Shown: positions 7,819 to 13,896 of the stretch, in pieces
Numbering within the stretch: the stretch's first letter is position 1
Layout: the number at the start of each line of letters is the position of its first letter
DNA from: an uncultured Roseburia sp.
GTDB taxonomy: Bacteria > Bacillota > Clostridia > Lachnospirales > Lachnospiraceae
Assembly: GCA_947652855.1 (NCBI GenBank)
Contig: CANTEO010000053.1
Span: forward strand, 1-17,768
Length of the DNA stretch: 17,768 bases
Direction: 5' to 3'
Notes under the pieces: generated by a model
Told to the model about the DNA's origin: nothing
What the model saw: only the letters and a program-made list of their open reading frames with translations
Database searches by the model: none
Made by a program: the position numbers and the translations under genes

Positions 7819-8802
7819 ATGAAGACGATTGATGAAGAGATAAAAAACGGGATGTTTCAAAAATGCTATCTGCTGTATGGCGAAGAGGCGTATTTAAAAA
7901 GGCAGTACCGCACGAAGCTGGTGCGCGCTATGGTAGCGGAGGGGGATACCTTGAATTTCGCCTCCTATGAAGGGAAGGGCATCCGTCCGGGGGAGCTGAT
8001 TGATCTGGCGGAGACGCTGCCGTTTTTGGCGGAGCGCAGGGTCATCCTTGTGGAGGACAGCGGCTTTTTCAAAAATTCCTGCGAGCAGCTGGCCCAATAT
8101 CTGCCCCAGATGAACGAGAGCGCCTGCTTTGTGTTTGTGGAGTCTGAGGTGGATAAGCGGTCAAAAATGTATAAGGCGGTTAAGAAGGCCGGCGCGGCGG
8201 TGGAATTTTCCCCACAGAAAGAAGCCGTGCTTGTAAAGTGGGCGCTTGGAAGGATCGGAAAGGAGAAGAAAAAAATCGCAAAGCCTGTCCTTTCTGCTTT
8301 TTTGGACAGGACGGGCCTTGACATGGGAACGATCGACAGGGAGCTGGAAAAGCTTTTATGCTATACGCTGAAAAAAGAGGTCATAGAGCGTTCAGACGTG
8401 GAGGCGGTAGTGACGGAACGGATCGAGAACAAGATTTTTGAGATGGTGGACGCAATTGTCGGGCGAAACCAACAGAAGGCGCTAAAGCTGTATGGCGACC
8501 TATTGGCCTTGCGGGAGGCGCCGATGCGGATTTTGTTTTTGATTACGAGGCAGTTTCGGATTTTATTGGAAGTGAAGGAGCTGACGGAAAAGGGATACCA
8601 GGGCCCTGACATTGCAAAGAGCGTGGGCGCGCCGGAGTTTGCCGTCCGTAAGAATCAGGCTTGGGCGAGGCAGTTTAAAAAAGAGCAGATTCTGTCGGCT
8701 CTTGAGGATGGCGTGAGGGCAGAGGAGGACGTGAAGACAGGGAAGATGAACGACAGGGTCGCCGTGGAAGTGTTTCTTGTCAGACATTCCTCCAAGCAAT
8801 AG
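7819..8802 (+). CDS. holA: DNA polymerase III subunit delta
   Basis: The 327-residue protein starts 4 bases after the comEC stop with no convincing Shine-Dalgarno sequence, so its translation is probably coupled to comEC. The N-terminus (YLLYGEEAYLKRQYRTKL) and the later segments (DLAETLPFLAERRVILVEDSGFF; ENKIFEMVDAIVGRNQQKAL; LREAPMRILFLITRQFRILLEVKEL) are typical of HolA/YqeN. Delta is the subunit of the clamp loader that opens the sliding clamp ring. Length is close to the Bacillus protein. The gene following comEC is conserved across Firmicutes, which supports the call. It is the last gene of the operon; a strong terminator begins 7 bases after its stop. Confidence 0.92.
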   Translation: MKTIDEEIKNGMFQKCYLLYGEEAYLKRQYRTKLVRAMVAEGDTLNFASYEGKGIRPGELIDLAETLPFLAERRVILVEDSGFFKNSCEQLAQYLPQMNESACFVFVESEVDKRSKMYKAVKKAGAAVEFSPQKEAVLVKWALGRIGKEKKKIAKPVLSAFLDRTGLDMGTIDRELEKLLCYTLKKEVIERSDVEAVVTERIENKIFEMVDAIVGRNQQKALKLYGDLLALREAPMRILFLITRQFRILLEVKELTEKGYQGPDIAKSVGAPEFAVRKNQAWARQFKKEQILSALEDGVRAEEDVKTGKMNDRVAVEVFLVRHSSKQ

Positions 8803-8808
8803 AAAAAG

Positions 8809-8852
8809 GCTGCTGACGCAGCCGGGATAAAAAGCCCGGCTGCGTCAGCAGC
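8809..8852. terminator. Bidirectional rho-independent terminator between holA and the anti-sigma gene
   Basis: A perfect 18-bp stem (GCTGCTGACGCAGCCGGG at 8809-8826 with its complement at 8835-8852) encloses an 8-base loop. On the plus strand it is followed by TTATTCTTCTTTCT, serving the comEA-holA operon. On the minus strand it begins right after the anti-sigma stop codon (8853-8855) and is followed by CCTTTTTC. The two convergent operons thus share one terminator. Confidence 0.93.
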
Positions 8853-10097
8853 TTATTCTTCTTTCTGAATGTTCGGTTTGTAATATTGCAGCGTTATGGT
8901 TCCGTCATCATTTAAGATGAAGTGTTCTATGAGCAGCGTGTCAAGGTCGTCGTCGGTGAGGCCGTTGTCGCAGACATATTCCTTCTTTCCGTTGGGAAGC
9001 CCTTCCGTAACGTTTATCTTCATGCGGAATTCTCCGTTGGGATAGGAGCTGTCGATGGTGATCCTCCCCTGTGCGTCCGCCGGGCCGAATGTCTGCCTGG
9101 CGCCTTCGTCCGTAAGCGGCGTGGCATATTCTCTGATGTTTTCCGGCGTGATCTGCCCGATGAAGTCATACGCGTCCTGAAGGTCTTTTGGAAGCGGCTC
9201 TTTTGGCTCCTGCTCCAGGGCCTTTAAGCGGGCCTGATGCTTTTTTAAGGCTGTTTCCGCAGCTTTTGGGTCTGCCTTTGAAGCGTCCATGGGCAGTGAG
9301 AATAAGGCGTTTACCCCTTCGTATTGCTCGTTTCTGGCAATCGTGCCGGCAGCGCTGTCATATCGGTAGGAGTATTCGCTGAAGGCGGGGATGTCGTCGG
9401 AGACGCACATATAAATCGCATGGTCGGCGTATGGCTCCAGGCTGTTGCATTCATACAGATAGTAGATCACGCCGTCTTTTAAAATGGCTTGCCCGCCGCC
9501 TGCATTTTCGAACAGGCCGCTATAAGTTTCGTAATCATAGCCCATGACGACTGGAAATATGGAAAGGCGGCTGTGAAATTCAGAAATCTCTTTAAATGCC
9601 TGAGTCTTGTTTTCTACGGCAAACAACAGATAGCTTCTGTCTGTCAGCTCCAGAAAGCCTTCGTCCAATGCGGCTTTGACCTGAGTTTCGTTTTCCCTGC
9701 TCACCGACATTACGCTAGAGCCGTTGGCCAGATAGGCTTGCCCGCTTAGGCGTTCTCCGCTTGTGATGCCAAGCAGCGTTATGTCGTAGTCCTCAAAGCT
9801 TTGGGTTTCGTTGATGTAAACGGCGTTTTCTTCAGAAAATGCGCCTGCCAGCATATCTTCCTTTAGCTCCGTTGCGACCTGATCCGGCCTTAAGTATTTC
9901 CATGCTGCATAGGCGGAAATGGATCCGACGCAGAGGAAAAGCGCGCAGGAGATTGTGACGGCTGCATATTTTTTTCGGCTCATTTTTTTCATAGGCGGCG
10001 CCTCCTTTAGCAGTTTGACAGTGTTTTGGCTTAGCCAGTAATCCGGCTCGTTTCTTGGCGTAAGGGCTTGTTTTAACAGGTCATCCATAGTTTTCAT
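8853..10097 (-). CDS. Single-pass membrane protein, probable anti-sigma factor of the upstream ECF sigma
   Basis: The 414 residues comprise a cytoplasmic N-terminal region (1-43), one transmembrane helix (about 44-64, KYAAVTISCALFLCVGSI) and a large extracytoplasmic domain of about 350 residues. The N-terminus lacks the HxxxCxxC zinc motif of the ZAS class of anti-sigma factors. The outer domain is not one I can name; a DUF4179-like relationship is possible. The role is inferred from topology and gene order: it overlaps the end of the sigma gene by 17 bases, the usual arrangement for sigma/anti-sigma pairs. I chose the ATG at 10097 (9 bases after GGAGG at 10107-10111) rather than an in-frame TTG at 10106, which touches the binding site. 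It would hold the sigma factor at the membrane until a signal arrives. Confidence 0.72.
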   Translation of the reverse strand: MKTMDDLLKQALTPRNEPDYWLSQNTVKLLKEAPPMKKMSRKKYAAVTISCALFLCVGSISAYAAWKYLRPDQVATELKEDMLAGAFSEENAVYINETQSFEDYDITLLGITSGERLSGQAYLANGSSVMSVSRENETQVKAALDEGFLELTDRSYLLFAVENKTQAFKEISEFHSRLSIFPVVMGYDYETYSGLFENAGGGQAILKDGVIYYLYECNSLEPYADHAIYMCVSDDIPAFSEYSYRYDSAAGTIARNEQYEGVNALFSLPMDASKADPKAAETALKKHQARLKALEQEPKEPLPKDLQDAYDFIGQITPENIREYATPLTDEGARQTFGPADAQGRITIDSSYPNGEFRMKINVTEGLPNGKKEYVCDNGLTDDDLDTLLIEHFILNDDGTITLQYYKPNIQKEE

Positions 10098-10629
10098 TCC
10101 AAACAACCTCCAGTTCTTTTTCCAGTTCTTTTGCTAATAATTTTTTTGCGTGATGCAGCCGGCTTTTTACTGTTCCGACGGGTATTTTCAACACAAAAGC
10201 GATCTGGGCCATCGGCAGATCTTCCATATAAAAAAGCAGGATGGGCAGCTTATATTTTTCCGGCAGCCGGCACACTGCCTCGCGCACCAGATCCGACTCC
10301 TCGCTTTTTAAAAGCGTATGCTCAGGAGAAGGCGCGGGAGCCTTCATGGCGTCCAGATCCAGCTCGTCCGAGAAGGAAAGCATCGTTGCGATTCGGTTTC
10401 TCCAGGCATATTTTCTTTTTTTGTTTTTCCAAAGCTTAAACGCGACAGAGAGCAGATAGCTTTTGGGGTTATTTCCGCAGTCAATCTCGCCAAGCAGCTC
10501 CAGCGCCTTTACAAAAGTATCCTGGTACAAATCGTCGGCTTCCTGTAAGTTTCGCGTGAGGCTTCTGCAAAAGGAATAAATCTCTTTGCCGTAGCTAAAA
10601 ACGCAGGTTTCCAATTCTGTTTTTGTCAT
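10081..10629 (-). CDS. ECF-type RNA polymerase sigma factor
   Basis: The 182-residue product has sigma region 2 (about 5-72, with ADDLYQDTFVKAL at 31-43 as the -10 recognition helix) and region 4 (about 112-166, with MAQIAFVLKIPVGTVKSRLHHAKK as the helix-turn-helix), joined by an acidic, proline-containing linker. There is no sigma-1 or sigma-3 domain, so it is an ECF (sigma-70 group 4) factor. The start is placed at the ATG behind AAGGTG (6 bases spacing). A longer in-frame reading up to 10740 exists, but its N-terminal 37 residues do not look like sigma sequence. It is probably co-transcribed with the membrane protein that follows. I could not identify a convincing autoregulated promoter. 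A 14-base palindrome lies just before the ribosome binding site. Confidence 0.9.
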   Translation of the reverse strand: MTKTELETCVFSYGKEIYSFCRSLTRNLQEADDLYQDTFVKALELLGEIDCGNNPKSYLLSVAFKLWKNKKRKYAWRNRIATMLSFSDELDLDAMKAPAPSPEHTLLKSEESDLVREAVCRLPEKYKLPILLFYMEDLPMAQIAFVLKIPVGTVKSRLHHAKKLLAKELEKELEVVWNENYG

Positions 10630-10642
10630 ATGATTCACCTTG

Positions 10643-10656
10643 ATAAGACGTCTTAT
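10643..10656. promoter_or_regulatory. Perfect 14-base palindrome before the sigma gene
   Basis: ATAAGACGTCTTAT is its own reverse complement and ends 3 bases before the AAGGTG of the sigma gene. A second inverted repeat, AACTTTT-GA-AAAAGTT, lies at 10685-10700. Either could be an operator. A palindrome of this length is expected about once by chance in a window of this size, so position is the only support. Confidence 0.3.
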
Positions 10657-10752
10657 GTTTGCCCTTTCACTTAGAAATGGTAATAACTTTTGAAAAAGTT
10701 CAGTTTGCGGCAATATTTTACCGCTTGTGCGAGTGCGCATATTATTTTTGGT

Positions 10753-10804
10753 CTTATAGGAAAGATGCTTTCACGCTTTAACGTGGCAAGGTCTTTCCTA
10801 TAAG
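10753..10804. repeat. 52-base inverted repeat, not a terminator
   Basis: CTTATAGGAAAGA (10753-10765) and TCTTTCCTATAAG (10792-10804) are perfect complements, and a smaller CACG/CGTG stem with flanking CTT/AAG pairs lies inside. Neither strand shows a T run after the stem, so termination is unlikely. It sits between the rpsT terminator and the upstream region of the sigma gene. Confidence 0.6.
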
Positions 10805-10806
10805 AT

Positions 10807-10850
10807 AAAAAAAGGGGAATGGATTTGATGACGGTTCAAATCCATTCCCC
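10807..10850 (-). terminator. Rho-independent terminator of rpsT
   Basis: On the minus strand GGGGAATGGATTTGA and its perfect complement (15 bp, 10814-10828 with 10836-10850) enclose a 7-base loop and are followed directly by seven T residues (10813-10807). It lies 17 bases beyond the rpsT stop codon. Confidence 0.95.
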
Positions 10851-10866
10851 TGTTCGGATGCAAAAC

Positions 10867-11130
10867 TTATGCGATCCCGTTGACGAGCCTCGTTAAGCGG
10901 GACACTTTCCTTGCGGCATTGTTCTTATGGTAAATGCCTTTTTGCGCTGCCTTGCAAATTGCGGATGTTGCGGAAACCAGCGCAGCCTGCGCCTCCTCTT
11001 TATTCTTCGCCGCAACGGCAGCCTCCACTTTCTTGATGGACGTCTTCACTGCGGACTTGATGGATTTATTCCGCGCAGTTTTCGTCGCTGTGACAAGAAT
11101 TCTTTTCTTAGCAGATTTAATGTTAGCCAA
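10867..11130 (-). CDS. rpsT: 30S ribosomal protein S20
   Basis: The 87-residue basic protein begins (M)ANIKSAKKRILVTATKTARNK and ends in ARKVSRLTRLVNGIA, the full length and composition of bacterial S20, which binds 16S rRNA early in small-subunit assembly. The start codon is TTG (11128-11130): GGAGGTG lies 7 bases upstream and the S20 family begins exactly there, whereas the reading frame extends upstream only into leader sequence. It is a single-gene unit with its own promoter and terminator. An rpsT-gpr divergent arrangement is also found in Bacillus. Confidence 0.97.
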   Translation of the reverse strand: MANIKSAKKRILVTATKTARNKSIKSAVKTSIKKVEAAVAAKNKEEAQAALVSATSAICKAAQKGIYHKNNAARKVSRLTRLVNGIA

Positions 11131-11178
11131 TCTGGACACCTCCAATATGTGAAAATGAAAAATTTTTGTTTTTGACTG

Positions 11179-11209
11179 GCATCGGAGCCGGACACGGACG
11201 TCCCGATGC
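11179..11209 (-). promoter_or_regulatory. Hairpin in the rpsT 5' leader
   Basis: GCATCGG (minus-strand 11209-11203) pairs with CCGATGC (11185-11179), with partly complementary GC-rich bases inside. It lies in the transcribed leader about 50 bases before the rpsT ribosome binding site. It could be an autoregulatory site, as S20 controls its own translation in E. coli, but no known leader motif is recognised. Confidence 0.35.
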
Positions 11210-11224
11210 ACACATACAAATATT

Positions 11225-11253
11225 ATTTTATGTCAGGATTCTTGTTCTGTCAA
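11225..11253 (-). promoter_or_regulatory. Strong sigma-A promoter of rpsT
   Basis: On the minus strand: TTGACA (11253-11248), a 17-base spacer, TAAAAT (11230-11225). Both boxes are at or one base from consensus. An A/T-rich perfect inverted repeat (TATTTTTTGT at 11258-11267 and ACAAAAAATA at 11274-11283) lies directly upstream of the -35, where an UP element would be expected. Confidence 0.9.
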
Positions 11254-11291
11254 TACATATTTTTTGTGTTTTTACAAAAAATACGAAAAGA

Positions 11292-11440
11292 TTGTTACGG
11301 TTCACGGATCAGGCATACGCATTGGCGGCGCGCTCCATGAGAATCGGATGAGGCGGCAGGGGACGGCTTTCGCGCGGCAAAGCCTGCAATGCCGCCCCAA
11401 CGGCCGCTATGGGCGGCTGAAAGGCCCGGAACCGTGACAA
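11292..11440 (+). promoter_or_regulatory. GC-rich nested inverted repeats, candidate structured leader before gpr
   Basis: TTGTTACGGTTC (11292-11303) pairs with GAACCGTGACAA (11429-11440) over 12 positions with one G-U pair. Inside lie a stem GGCGGCA/TGCCGCC (11352-11358 with 11390-11396) enclosing GGCTTT/AAAGCC (11365-11370 with 11379-11384), and a GC-rich GGCCGC/GGGCGGC segment (about 11402-11417). The closing arm ends about 15 bases before the gpr ribosome binding site (AAGGTGG). No coding frame is credible here and it matches no RNA family I know. A weak sigma-F/G-like promoter (GCATA at 11313, CATGAGA at 11336) also falls inside. Confidence 0.4.
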
Positions 11441-11468
11441 AAGATAACTTTACAAAGGTGGTGCCAGG

Positions 11469-12416
11469 ATGTATCAGGTTCGGACGGATCTGGCTTTAGA
11501 AGCAAGAGAGAAGTTCAAGGATGACAATGTGGAGGTCAAAGGGGTAACGGTCAAGGAAGACCGCGTCGGGGATAATATGAAGGTGACGAAGGTTTCCATT
11601 GAGACGGAGAACGGGGCGAAGGCGATGGGGAAGCCCAAGGGCAATTATATTACGCTGGAGGCGCCTGACATGGCGGATTCCGATGAGGATTACCATAGAG
11701 AAATCTCAGAGCAGCTTGCCAAAATCTTAAAGGAGCTGATGCCCATTGAGAAGCAGGAGCTTTCGGCGCTTGTCGTCGGCCTTGGGAACCGGGAGGTCAC
11801 GCCGGACGCCTTAGGGCCAAGGGTGGTGGACAATATGATGATTACAAGGCACATCATCCGAAAGTTTGGGAAATATGCCTTTGGCCTAACGCGCAACCAT
11901 CAGATCAGCGGGATTGTGCCGGGCGTGATGGCGCAGACGGGGATGGAGACGTTAGAAATTATCAAGGGCGTTTTGGATGAGACGAAGCCGGACTATATTA
12001 TCGCTATTGACGCTTTGGCGGCGCGCAGCGCAAAGCGGTTAAGCCGGACGATACAGATTACAGACACAGGAATTTCCCCCGGCTCCGGCGTCGGCAACCA
12101 CAGGCACGCCTTAAATGAGGAAAGCATGGGCGTTCCCGTGATCGCGATCGGGATCCCGACGGTGGTGGATGCGGTCACGATTGTCAGCGACACCATGAAC
12201 AGCTTGGTCTCGGCTATGGAGCAGACAAGAAGGCTGGAGGATTTGGGAAAGTCCATCAGCCGTTTGGAGGAGGCCGAAAAATACGAGCTGATCCGTGAGC
12301 TTCTGGCTCCCAATTTAAACGCTATGTTCGTAACGCCAAAGGACATTGACGAGTCTGTCAAGCGCTTAAGCTTTACAATTTCAGAAGGCATCAATATGGC
12401 CTTTTTTCCGACATAA
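11469..12416 (+). CDS. gpr: GPR endopeptidase (germination protease, family A25)
   Basis: The 315-residue protein matches the A25 germination protease, which degrades the small acid-soluble proteins coating DNA when a spore germinates. Seen: RTDLALEA at the very N-terminus (the zymogen self-cleavage site), GLGNREVTPDALGP with D113, IIAIDALAARS with D181 (the two conserved aspartates of the family), and DTGISPGSGVGNHR. The stretch ahead of the expected cleavage is only 7 residues, versus about 15 in Bacillus. ATG 11469 is preceded by AAAGGTGG at suitable spacing and is the first possible start. It is made as a zymogen in the forespore in relatives. spoIIP follows after 46 bases on the same strand. 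Confidence 0.96.
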   Translation: MYQVRTDLALEAREKFKDDNVEVKGVTVKEDRVGDNMKVTKVSIETENGAKAMGKPKGNYITLEAPDMADSDEDYHREISEQLAKILKELMPIEKQELSALVVGLGNREVTPDALGPRVVDNMMITRHIIRKFGKYAFGLTRNHQISGIVPGVMAQTGMETLEIIKGVLDETKPDYIIAIDALAARSAKRLSRTIQITDTGISPGSGVGNHRHALNEESMGVPVIAIGIPTVVDAVTIVSDTMNSLVSAMEQTRRLEDLGKSISRLEEAEKYELIRELLAPNLNAMFVTPKDIDESVKRLSFTISEGINMAFFPT

Positions 12417-12430
12417 GTTGCTTGTCCCGG

Positions 12431-12440
12431 CATATATATA
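12431..12440 (+). promoter_or_regulatory. Possible -10 element before spoIIP
   Basis: CATATATATA lies about 23 bases before the spoIIP start and resembles -10 elements of sporulation sigma factors (CATA-type). No clear -35 partner is visible at the right distance, so spoIIP may simply be read from gpr. Confidence 0.2.
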
Positions 12441-12462
12441 GTATTGGCGGGAGTGAGTTGGC

Positions 12463-13746
12463 GTGAGGAAAAGAATTCGAAAAAGACGTCATATGGGCGT
12501 CCTTAAAAAAAAGAAGAAGACGGTGTTTGCGCCTGCGCTGGCCGCGGCGTTATGCGTCTGCATTTTGTTTGGGAGCCTGACGCGTCGGGATTCCCTGCTT
12601 GATTTGGCGCTTCGTCAGGCAAAGAATGAGGCGTATCTTTTGATGCTAAAAAACGCCTCGCCGTCGCTGTTTTATGAAAAGCAGGAAAAAAGCGGCGTGG
12701 AGCGGCTGCTTGACCTGGTGTTTCGCGCGGTTCCGGTTTATGGGTATGTTTCGGGGCAAAATGAGTACGCCACGCAGTCGGAAAGTGAGATTTCCTATGA
12801 AACGATCATTGCAAGAGAGGCCGCGGACGAAAACTATGTGGACGACGCGACCGGGGAAGTCGTCACATCCGATGGGCAGGAGGATGCGGGGCAGGAGGAT
12901 GTCCCCGATCCGGCTGCGGAGGAGAAAGAAGCGGGAGAGCAGAAAGCGGAAAATCAGCCGGCGGAGTTTGCGCCGAATGAGAAGCCGGTGGCCAGCTATT
13001 CGATGGAAAAATTAAATGACTTTGACTATCTGATTCAGAATTTTTATGTGGTGGACCGGACGACGACGATTAACAGCAGTCAGCTTAACGCCAAGGATTT
13101 GCTTAGCAGGAGCATGAAGCTGACGCATGACGCCGGCACGCCTCAGATTTTGATTTACCATACGCATTCTCAGGAGCGGTTTGCCGATTCTGCGCCGGGG
13201 GACGCGTCTACGTCCATTGTAGGCGTTGGAGAGTATTTGAAGCAGCGTTTGGAGGGCTATGGCTTTTCTGTCCTGCACCATACGGGCGAATATGACATAA
13301 ACGGCAGGGACGACGCATATGCGAAGGCGGGGCCGGCCGTGGAGCAGATTTTAAAAGAAAACCCGAGCATAGAGGTTGTGATTGACCTGCATCGGGACGG
13401 CGTGGCGGAAGGGACGCATCTTGTGACGGACGTGCAGGGTAAGCAGACGGCCAGCATTATGTTCTTTAACGGGCTTAGCCGCACGACGGCCAACGGGGAC
13501 ATCAGTTACCTTCCAAACCCATACATACAGGATAACCTGGCGTTTTCTTTGCAGATGCAGCTTGCGGCGAAGCAGTATTATCCTGGATTTTCCAGGACGA
13601 TCTATTTAAAAGGCTACCGTTACAATATGCATTACTGCCCCAAGACGCTATTGGTGGAGGCGGGCGCGCAGACCAATACGGTGCAGGAGGTGAAGAACGC
13701 GATGGAGCCGCTTGCGGATCTTTTGGCGAAGGTGATTGCGCCGTAA
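12463..13746 (+). CDS. spoIIP: Stage II sporulation protein P (peptidoglycan hydrolase of the engulfment complex)
   Basis: 427 residues: a very basic N-terminus, one membrane-anchoring helix (about 21-39), an extracytoplasmic stretch, an acidic low-complexity linker (about 120-175, rich in Glu/Asp/Gln) and the SpoIIP amidase/endopeptidase domain (about 185-427). Conserved elements are HTHSQE (H233, E238), DLHRD (308-312) and LVEAGAQTN (E399), the zinc-ligand and catalytic motifs of the family. SpoIIP cleaves cross-links and stem peptides with SpoIID and SpoIIM to thin septal peptidoglycan and drive engulfment of the forespore. The start is GTG 12463 behind GGGAG; an ATG ten codons later has no binding site. 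yqxA, which follows it in Bacillus, is absent. Confidence 0.94.
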   Translation: MRKRIRKRRHMGVLKKKKKTVFAPALAAALCVCILFGSLTRRDSLLDLALRQAKNEAYLLMLKNASPSLFYEKQEKSGVERLLDLVFRAVPVYGYVSGQNEYATQSESEISYETIIAREAADENYVDDATGEVVTSDGQEDAGQEDVPDPAAEEKEAGEQKAENQPAEFAPNEKPVASYSMEKLNDFDYLIQNFYVVDRTTTINSSQLNAKDLLSRSMKLTHDAGTPQILIYHTHSQERFADSAPGDASTSIVGVGEYLKQRLEGYGFSVLHHTGEYDINGRDDAYAKAGPAVEQILKENPSIEVVIDLHRDGVAEGTHLVTDVQGKQTASIMFFNGLSRTTANGDISYLPNPYIQDNLAFSLQMQLAAKQYYPGFSRTIYLKGYRYNMHYCPKTLLVEAGAQTNTVQEVKNAMEPLADLLAKVIAP

Positions 13747-13896
13747 GGGTTATTTTGCAAATGGGGTGAAAGCGGAAGGCGGGCTGGCCGATGGCTGGAA
13801 TCGAAGAATTTGCTTGCGAAAATTCCCAATTATCCGTATAATAGACAGCGTATGGCGTACACATTACAAACTGTTATTACGAATTGGAGGAACGGA
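13747..13896 (+). other. spoIIP-lepA intergenic region
   Basis: No hairpin with a T run is visible after spoIIP, so no terminator can be placed. The region holds the lepA promoter and a leader of about 48 bases with GGAGG before the start codon. Confidence 0.5.
13814..13842 (+). promoter_or_regulatory. Sigma-A promoter of lepA-hemW
   Basis: TTGCGA (13814-13819), a 17-base spacer and a perfect TATAAT (13837-13842) lie 54 bases before the lepA ATG. This gives lepA-hemW vegetative transcription independent of the sporulation genes upstream. Confidence 0.85.

Noticed and set aside
10630..10740. 37-residue N-terminal extension of the sigma factor
   Set aside because: The extension has no ribosome binding site and overlaps likely promoter/operator sequence, whereas the internal ATG has a well-placed AAGGTG and fits family length.
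11371..11396. Resemblance of GGCAAAGCC to the conserved core of a c-di-GMP (GEMM) riboswitch
   Set aside because: The surrounding conserved bases and the tetraloop/receptor elements are missing; only a short common word matches.
11455..11468. AGGTGGTGCC resembling a T-box antiterminator sequence
   Set aside because: It functions as the gpr ribosome binding site, there is no terminator or specifier stem, and gpr is not an amino-acid gene.
12485..12495. GACGTCATATG in spoIIP matching the inverse of bases 17634-17644
   Set aside because: Eleven-base matches between two places are expected many times by chance in a window of this length.
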